From Xanthobacteraceae bacterium (GTDB lineage Bacteria > Pseudomonadota > Alphaproteobacteria > Rhizobiales > Xanthobacteraceae): DNA of 20,459 bases. Location: the NCBI GenBank assembly GCA_030037185.1, contig JASHRR010000222.1:1-20459 (forward strand), read 5' to 3'. The notes beneath the pieces are model-generated. The model saw nothing but the letters and a program-made list of their open reading frames with translations. It was not told the DNA's origin and did no database searches. Below, piece by piece: positions 15,746 to 20,459 of this stretch. Position 1 is the first letter of the stretch, and the number at the start of each line of letters is the position of its first letter. Both the position numbers and the translations under genes were made by a program.

Positions 15746-16738
15746 TTAGAGAAACAAGCTCTTCATCTGCCCTTCCGGATAGCGTGTTCCTGCTGCCGCT
15801 CCGGGCGGTATCGCGGCCGATATTTCGGCGATGTCGGTTTTGCTCAACTCGACCTGCAGCGCGCCTAGGTTCTCGACCAGCCGTTCTTTCCGTTTGGTCC
15901 CCGGAATCGGAATGATGTCGGGACCCTGAGCGAACAGCCACGCCAGCGCGAGCTGACCGGGAGTGCACTTTTTGCGCTGCGCGATCGCCTCGATCCGATG
16001 AACGAGGTCGAGGTTGTGGGCCAGGTTGCCATCCGCAAAGCGCGGATGGCGCCGGCGGCTGTCCGTCTCCACCAAGCTCGCCGTTTCCTCGACCTTGGCG
16101 GTCAATAAGCCTCGCCCGAGCGGCGCGTAGGCGACGAAGGTGATGCCGAGCTCCCGTGTAGTGCCCAGCGTTTCTTCGCCCTCGACCCGGTAGAGGAGCG
16201 AGTATTCATTCTGCACCGCCGCGATCTGATGGACGCTGTTGGCCCGGCGGATAGTTTGCGGCCGAGCCTCGCTGAGACCGAGAAAGCGGACCTTGCCGGC
16301 CTCCACCAGGCGCGCCATGGCGCCCACCGTCTCTTCGATCGGCACAGTTGGATCGACCCGGTGCTGATAATACAAATCGATCACCTCGACGCCGAGGCGC
16401 TTAAGGCTCGCCTCGCAGGAGCTGATCACGTACTCGGGCCGCCCGTCGGCTACCTTGCCGCCGCGGCCGCCCAGATTGCCGAATTTGGTTGCGACAAACA
16501 CCTCCGAACGCCGCCCGGCGATCGCCTCGCCAAGGAGCGTTTCGTTGTGCCCGAAGCCATACATGTCGGAGGTGTCGAAGAGCGTCACCCCACGGTCGAT
16601 CGCTTCACGGATCAGTTCAACTGCGGCCACATCGTCGCTCAAGCCGTATACATTAGACAGTGACATGCAGCCGAAGCCGATGGCCGAGACTGCGGTCGAG
16701 GACAGCTTGCGTGTCTCAATGATGGAATGATCGCTCAC
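15746..16738 (-). CDS. Aldo/keto reductase
   Basis: A 330-residue NADPH-dependent oxidoreductase of the aldo/keto reductase superfamily with a TIM-barrel fold, similar in pattern to the AKR13 (YakC-like) branch. The start is GTG 16738, chosen because GGGGAG (16744-16749) lies 5 bases before it and the frame beyond it toward 17011 is not family-like. The catalytic tetrad is visible: D53 and Y58 in FDTSDMYG, K83 in VATKFG, and H124 in DLYYQHRVDP. The cofactor-binding region near the C-terminus reads IIPIPGTKRKERLVENLGA. It begins KLSSTAVSAIGFGCMSLS, typical of these enzymes. The physiological substrate is unknown. It is transcribed alone and divergently from the small ORF cluster at 16925. Confidence 0.95.
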   Translation of the reverse strand: MSDHSIIETRKLSSTAVSAIGFGCMSLSNVYGLSDDVAAVELIREAIDRGVTLFDTSDMYGFGHNETLLGEAIAGRRSEVFVATKFGNLGGRGGKVADGRPEYVISSCEASLKRLGVEVIDLYYQHRVDPTVPIEETVGAMARLVEAGKVRFLGLSEARPQTIRRANSVHQIAAVQNEYSLLYRVEGEETLGTTRELGITFVAYAPLGRGLLTAKVEETASLVETDSRRRHPRFADGNLAHNLDLVHRIEAIAQRKKCTPGQLALAWLFAQGPDIIPIPGTKRKERLVENLGALQVELSKTDIAEISAAIPPGAAAGTRYPEGQMKSLFL

Positions 16739-16751
16739 CTGTTCTCCCCTC

Positions 16752-16771
16752 AAAAAAGCACGCGCGCGTGC
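16752..16771 (-). promoter_or_regulatory. Hairpin plus U-run in the aldo/keto reductase leader
   Basis: GCACGCGCGCGTGC (16758-16771) is a perfect 14-base palindrome. On the minus strand it is followed directly by six T residues (16757-16752) and then by the GAGGGGAG ribosome binding site of the aldo/keto reductase gene. This looks like a short intrinsic terminator or attenuator in the leader. The stem is only about 5 bp once a loop is allowed, so it may be weak. Confidence 0.35.
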
Positions 16772-16801
16772 CGCAAGCGCGATGCCGAAGACTAATAGCG
16801 C

Positions 16802-16826
16802 AAAATCCGAGTGAAGCACGGATTTT
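16802..16826. terminator. Bidirectional-type hairpin AAAATCCG/CGGATTTT
   Basis: AAAATCCG (16802-16809) pairs perfectly with CGGATTTT (16819-16826) around a 9-base loop, giving A and T tracts on both sides. It sits in the divergent gap between the aldo/keto reductase and the small ORF cluster, where a terminator is not expected; an operator or leader structure is an alternative. Confidence 0.4.
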
Positions 16827-16924
16827 CGGCCGACGACCAAGCGCCGCACGCTTTTCGGGCGCTGTTGCTGGCAGGTGTGGGGGCGCCTAGGCGGGGTCGT
16901 GCCCACCGAGAAAGACGCACGCAA

Positions 16925-17089
16925 ATGTGGCGTGTAGAACGCTGGGGCGGGCGCCGCATCGTCTTTACCGGCGACGAAGCCACGGCGCGAGCCAAGTGGC
17001 AGCAGCTTCACCTGGCCCTGCGGCAGGGAACGGTTGACCTAATCGACCCGGACGGCAACGTTGTCGAGCTCGTGGACGCCGCGAGCTAG
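16925..17089 (+). CDS. Small hypothetical protein, 54 residues
   Basis: ATG at 16925 gives MWRVERWGGRRIVFTGDEAT, an Ala/Lys helix (ARAKWQQLHLALRQG), and TVDLIDPDGNVVELVDAAS. The strand-helix-strand pattern and balanced composition suggest a real small domain. The longer frame starting at 16811 has an Arg-rich, random-looking extension and was trimmed. No strong ribosome binding site (GAGAAAG about 15 bases upstream). It is the first of three tightly spaced small ORFs; the next begins 12 bases after its stop. No family recognised. Confidence 0.5.
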   Translation: MWRVERWGGRRIVFTGDEATARAKWQQLHLALRQGTVDLIDPDGNVVELVDAAS

Positions 17090-17101
17090 GACAAGATTGA
17101 C

Positions 17102-17326
17102 ATGATGATGGATTGGATCGGTGGACTCATCGCGGGCATAGCCATCGGTGCCGGCATCATCGGCCTCGCGAGCTTAACAAGGAACTCTCCAGAGCGCCGG
17201 GTACGTCACCTCAGCTACAGGGCGCGCATCCTGGCGCGTTGCGATATCTGCGGCGCCCGCACCGAGCAACACCGCAAGGAGCGATGCAGGGGCATTTGCG
17301 GACGTCAGGAAGGTGATCCAGCATGA
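17102..17326 (+). CDS. Small membrane protein with two CxxC-like pairs
   Basis: A 74-residue protein starting MMMDWIGGLIAGIAIGAG; the start could equally be the second or third ATG (17105, 17108). Residues 5-25 form a glycine-rich membrane helix. A basic linker follows (RNSPERRVRHLSYRARILAR), then a cysteine cluster: C47-x2-C50 and C62-x3-C66 (CDICGARTEQHRKERCRGIC), which resembles a small zinc-binding knuckle. AGGA lies about 10 bases upstream. Its stop codon overlaps the ATG of the next ORF (ATGA). The predicted topology puts the cysteine domain on the cytoplasmic side if the positive-inside rule holds. Family not recognised. Confidence 0.5.
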   Translation: MMMDWIGGLIAGIAIGAGIIGLASLTRNSPERRVRHLSYRARILARCDICGARTEQHRKERCRGICGRQEGDPA

Positions 17327-17499
17327 CTAGAACAATGCTCGCACCAAAGCCAGAACTAGGCCAGGCCGCACCGGCCGCCATTGACTGTGCGTCCACTGCC
17401 GTGGGATCACCTGCACGAAGGAAGAATCCGACCACCCTCGATCATCCGCTGAGCTTGGACGATGATCCTGTCGTACAGGGGGACAACCATTTGTTGTAG
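17323..17499 (+). CDS. Small hypothetical protein, 58 residues, translationally coupled
   Basis: ATG at 17323 overlaps the stop of the preceding ORF in the sequence ATGA, and AGGAAGGTG (17307-17315) lies at good distance before it, both typical of translational coupling. The product begins MTRTMLAPKPELGQAAPAAI and ends in an acidic tail (PTTLDHPLSLDDDPVVQGDN then HLL) before TAG at 17497-17499. It has no membrane segment. I do not recognise a family. The overlap and ribosome binding site are the main evidence that it is a gene. Confidence 0.45.
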   Translation: MTRTMLAPKPELGQAAPAAIDCASTAVGSPARRKNPTTLDHPLSLDDDPVVQGDNHLL

Positions 17500-19100
17500 C
17501 CACGGCGCCAACCTGCTGCCGCTGGCTTGTGGCTTCGCGTGCCACTACGTCTTGGGCTGTAACCGGTCCGCTGCGACCGCGAACTCATGCGGAGGGCTGT
17601 GATGAAACTCGGATAGCTGTGAAGCTGCTGTCGGTCCCTGCCGCTGCTGCGCGGTCGCAACAGGAATTGCAACGATTCTATCAGGATATTCAAAACTTCA
17701 GCGGATGGATGAGATAGAGCTGAGATAGCTCGGCTGGACAAGGTATCGGCTGCCGCAACAGTGATGCTGACAGGCAAAAAAGGGATAGACCACGGCCGTC
17801 GTGTTGGCCCGCGCAGAGCAGCGCTTACCAGGAGGTAGGTGACTGGCGCCGGCCTTCGCGTTCGCGGACCTGACGCGGCGGCTGCCGCAGGCGGCGGAGG
17901 TGGCGGCCGAGAGGCGCGAGCAACCAGACGGCGGCCAGAAAGGCGCTGCGCGAGCGGGTGGCGGCGGCGCTGGCCGAGCGCGACGGCCGAGGCACCAGCA
18001 TGACGTTGACGGGAACCAGAACCGGAGGTCGGCGCCTACTGACCCTTGGTCCGTTGAGGTGACATTATTCGAATCGCTGAACATGCATTGCTCGCCGGGC
18101 TCGCATACGCCCCTCTGCGGCCAGTGGCCGGCGCGACCCACGTCCAGGACGCAGGTGTGCGGGAACGATGGGTTCAGTGTTGATCATAGATCACGGACGC
18201 CGCGAAGTCGTCCCGAGCGCTCAGGCTCACCTCCGTCAGCGTGCCATTGCAGACGCTCGCGTCCCGCGCCGTAGGGCTCATCACCAGCATAAGCAGGCAA
18301 CAAAGCGCTATATTTCTCGTATCACTCCTCCCCATCCCCATTTCTTTTCGCCGACCTGCTAGGGGCGCACGCGAGGGGGAAATCGATAGTGATGGAATAA
18401 TATTCCTCTGCCTCGTTCGTGGCGGTCGTCTTGGCTGTATTGCTGTGGCAGGACAGAGGCCCGCGGCAGATACTGCTCAAGTGAGGCGAGGTGCCACCGC
18501 GCGAGCGTGGCCGCCCTCTACGTCGCACACCGGCAGCGCCACGGCAGCGTCGATGTCATCGAATGGAGTCAGTTGCGGGGCAACACGCCGCCGCGTGACT
18601 CTCCCTTCCGCTCGAAATCCATGAACCCAAGCCTCCTCGGCTTTCACGTGAGCCACCCACTTCGCTAATGTGGAAGGAATGCGAGCCTGGCGGCGGGAAC
18701 TAGTGAAAGACAGCCAGTCATTGCAAAATCCGTTTTGCCTTGAAGATAACGGCGAGGCTGCGACCCGGTCGCGACGAAAATCTGCAAGCTCCAACCCTGC
18801 CTCTCCGCCAGACTTCGGCACGAAACAGTGTCTAGTCGGGACAGGACGTTGGTTTTCCGGCGGCTCGAGATCTTTGCGCGCGAAACGAGAGATGCCGGAG
18901 GAACTGGTCACTTGCAGAAGGCTGATGCCGTGAAATGGTAGCCGATCATCAGGGAGTTGGGGATCAACGCGGAATGATCTGCTCCCGGTCACGGTCAAAA
19001 CCTGAAAGGCTCACATGGAGCAAATCGCGTCCCCAGCACCCCGATGACGGGACGAAATGTTGCGACGCAGCGGTATTCAGCCTTGGGCGAGAAACGGAAG
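17500..19100. other. Long gene-poor region, possibly decayed coding DNA
   Basis: 1.6 kb with no recognisable intact gene on either strand. Near 17846-18055 two adjacent frames look coding in succession (see findings). A GTG frame at 17529-17717 ends in a protein-like stretch (ARSQQELQRFYQDIQNFSGW) but has no ribosome binding site. The minus frame 18477-18998 shows no recognisable domain. No transposase remains were recognised. Confidence 0.45.
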
Positions 19101-20303
19101 TCATCCCGCCGCCGCCAGAATCTCGTTCCACGCCTCCGGCGTGACCGCATAGGGGCCGACCGCGCTGGCGTGAAATTTCCGCCACAGCGACGGGTGGATC
19201 AGTGACGCAACCAGCGCAGCGACGACCGGCACCGCCGCGATGGGATCGCCCGCGACCGGCGTCAGTTCCTCGACCGAGCCGGCATAATCGCCTCGCGCGA
19301 AAATGGCATCGAACGCTTCGCGAATCACGGCACCTCGTGCGCCATGCCGTTCGGCGGCCCCGAGAATCGCGAGCAGCGTCTGGCGCGTGCGCACGCGCGC
19401 GCTGCCCGCCGACCGCTCCTGTGCCGGTGCGTTGCCGGCGACGTCAAGCATGGCGGCGACGAGGTCCACGCCGGCCACAAGGGCATTCGCCGGTTCGACG
19501 AGCCGCGGATTGACGTCGATGATGACAGGCCCGCTATCGGCAACAATTAGGTCCATCGACAATGCTCCATGCCAGTCAAGCGACGCAACGAGCCGCGCAA
19601 CCATGTCGGCGAGCCCTGGTAAGGCCATGCTCTCCTTCAGCGACGCCCCGCCGCCGACGCCTTCCCGCAAGCGCAGGCAAGCATGATGTGCGACAAGGCG
19701 GCCCCTGTCTGCGACCGCTTGCACCATAGCGAGTGGCCCGGATGCCTGGCTCTGCGCGATTAGTTCGGATCCCCCGAGACCGAACTCGCGCGCTGCTGCC
19801 CCGAGCTCCTGTGCGTTCGTCGCCCGCTGGACACCCGAACTCGCCGTGCTCACGGGTCGTTTGACGAAGACCGGATAGGTTGCGACGTTCCGTAGATCGT
19901 TCGCGGTCGAAATCACGAAAGTCTGCGGCTGCGGCGCGCCGATGGCTTTCAGCGTGCGAAACGCCGAAATCTTGTCCTGCACCCGCGCGAGGCTCGCGAA
20001 AGGCGGGACAATCGTCGCGACACGAAGGTATTTCCGGCGCGCCGACAGCACGGTTACCTGCTCTTGCGTTGGAAACAGCAGTTCGATCTTGCGTTCGCCT
20101 GCAATGCGCTCGGCGGCCGCAAGCCAGCCAAAGGGGTCGAGCCCGAAGCGCGGGACATCGTGCACCGCCCTTACGTACCGCGTGAAACGTGTTAGACAGA
20201 TTCTCGACGACGAGAGAATTTCGACTTGGTGTCCGAGCGAACCGAGTCGTCCTGCGACCTGACGGGAGGTGAGTCCGGACCCTTCGGAGAGCAAAATGCG
20301 CAT
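19101..20303 (-). CDS. ATP-grasp domain protein (carboxylate-amine ligase-like)
   Basis: A 400-residue ATP-grasp protein, the fold that activates a carboxylate as acyl phosphate and joins it to an amine or other nucleophile. It starts MRILLSEGSGLTSRQVAGRL, a nucleotide-binding-like pre-ATP-grasp domain. The ATP-grasp core follows: K111 in VQDKISAFRTL, K148 in PVFVKRPVSTASSGVQ, the loop GVGGGASLKES near 215-225, and metal-binding residues in GALSMDLIVADSGPVIIDVN (D251, D263, N265) followed by PRLVEPANA. Asp263 stands where many members have Glu. A helical C-terminal region of about 110 residues follows. No Shine-Dalgarno sequence is clear before ATG 20303. It has no partner gene in the window, so the product (peptide, amino-acid ligation or other) cannot be stated. 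Confidence 0.85.
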   Translation of the reverse strand: MRILLSEGSGLTSRQVAGRLGSLGHQVEILSSSRICLTRFTRYVRAVHDVPRFGLDPFGWLAAAERIAGERKIELLFPTQEQVTVLSARRKYLRVATIVPPFASLARVQDKISAFRTLKAIGAPQPQTFVISTANDLRNVATYPVFVKRPVSTASSGVQRATNAQELGAAAREFGLGGSELIAQSQASGPLAMVQAVADRGRLVAHHACLRLREGVGGGASLKESMALPGLADMVARLVASLDWHGALSMDLIVADSGPVIIDVNPRLVEPANALVAGVDLVAAMLDVAGNAPAQERSAGSARVRTRQTLLAILGAAERHGARGAVIREAFDAIFARGDYAGSVEELTPVAGDPIAAVPVVAALVASLIHPSLWRKFHASAVGPYAVTPEAWNEILAAAG

Positions 20304-20459
20304 GGAAGATATCTAGCGAGGCTGCGCCTCAGACCGACGAGGCGTGTTGATAGACTCGCACGCGGTCGCGCATCTAAGGCCGATTGGTTCGTCTCGCTCC
20401 CCCACTCCGGAGGGTGAATTGCGCTGTGGATAATTATCGCGAACACGGAGAACGGTACA

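Noticed and set aside
17529..17717. 62-codon GTG frame
   Set aside because: No ribosome binding site; only the last 20 residues look protein-like. Left as a note under the gene-poor region.
18477..18998. 173-codon minus frame in the gene-poor region
   Set aside because: No ribosome binding site, no recognisable motif and a mixed composition; could not be supported as a gene.
1..20459. CRISPR array, tRNA or rRNA, insertion sequence, prophage or toxin-antitoxin locus
   Set aside because: No regularly spaced direct repeats, cloverleaf, transposase, integrase or clear toxin gene was found on reading; short palindromic repeats are present but are not arrays.

Overview
This window is a high-GC chromosomal segment, probably from an alphaproteobacterium of the Bradyrhizobium/Rhodopseudomonas type. 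That is an inference from GC-rich third codon positions, the protein families present (Bug/TctC receptor, PQQ dehydrogenase, exported DUF336 and DUF5666-like proteins, CoxE/MoxR pair) and intergenic repeats that resemble those common in Bradyrhizobium. No rRNA, tRNA, CRISPR array, intact insertion sequence, integrase or phage gene was seen.

Layout. (1) 1-3371, minus strand: a MoxR-type AAA+ ATPase and a CoxE-like VWA protein, in the usual order but separated by about 750 bp without a gene. A possible partial ORF runs off the left edge just after the VWA stop codon. (2) 3646-8083, plus strand: a Bug/TctC periplasmic solute receptor, an exported PQQ beta-propeller dehydrogenase with unusual active-site substitutions, and nicotinate phosphoribosyltransferase (pncB). 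(3) 8084-11331: an accessory-looking stretch, locally AT-richer, with several very small ORFs, a small RHH-like protein, an APH-fold kinase-like protein and a frameshifted DUF2946 gene. (4) 11669-14302, plus strand: three exported proteins (DUF336/GlcG-HbpS-like, dienelactone hydrolase-like, DUF5666-like), the first two followed by strong hairpins. (5) 14303-15745: gene-poor, with a good intrinsic terminator and a 33-codon ORF that has a strong ribosome binding site. (6) 15746-17499: an aldo/keto reductase (minus) divergent from a tight cluster of three tiny ORFs (plus), two of which overlap in an ATGA junction. (7) 17500-19100: gene-poor, with possible decayed coding sequence. (8) 19101-20303, minus strand: an orphan ATP-grasp protein.

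How the genes work together. The only clear functional pair is the MoxR ATPase with the VWA protein, which in characterised clusters act together in maturing metalloenzymes. The Bug receptor has no TctA/TctB transporter here, and the PQQ enzyme has no cytochrome c or PQQ biosynthesis partner here, so both must use partners encoded elsewhere. No complete, clearly new multi-gene system was found. The best leads are the divergent PQQ enzyme, the three-ORF micro-cluster at 16925-17499, and the small ORF at 14458-14559.
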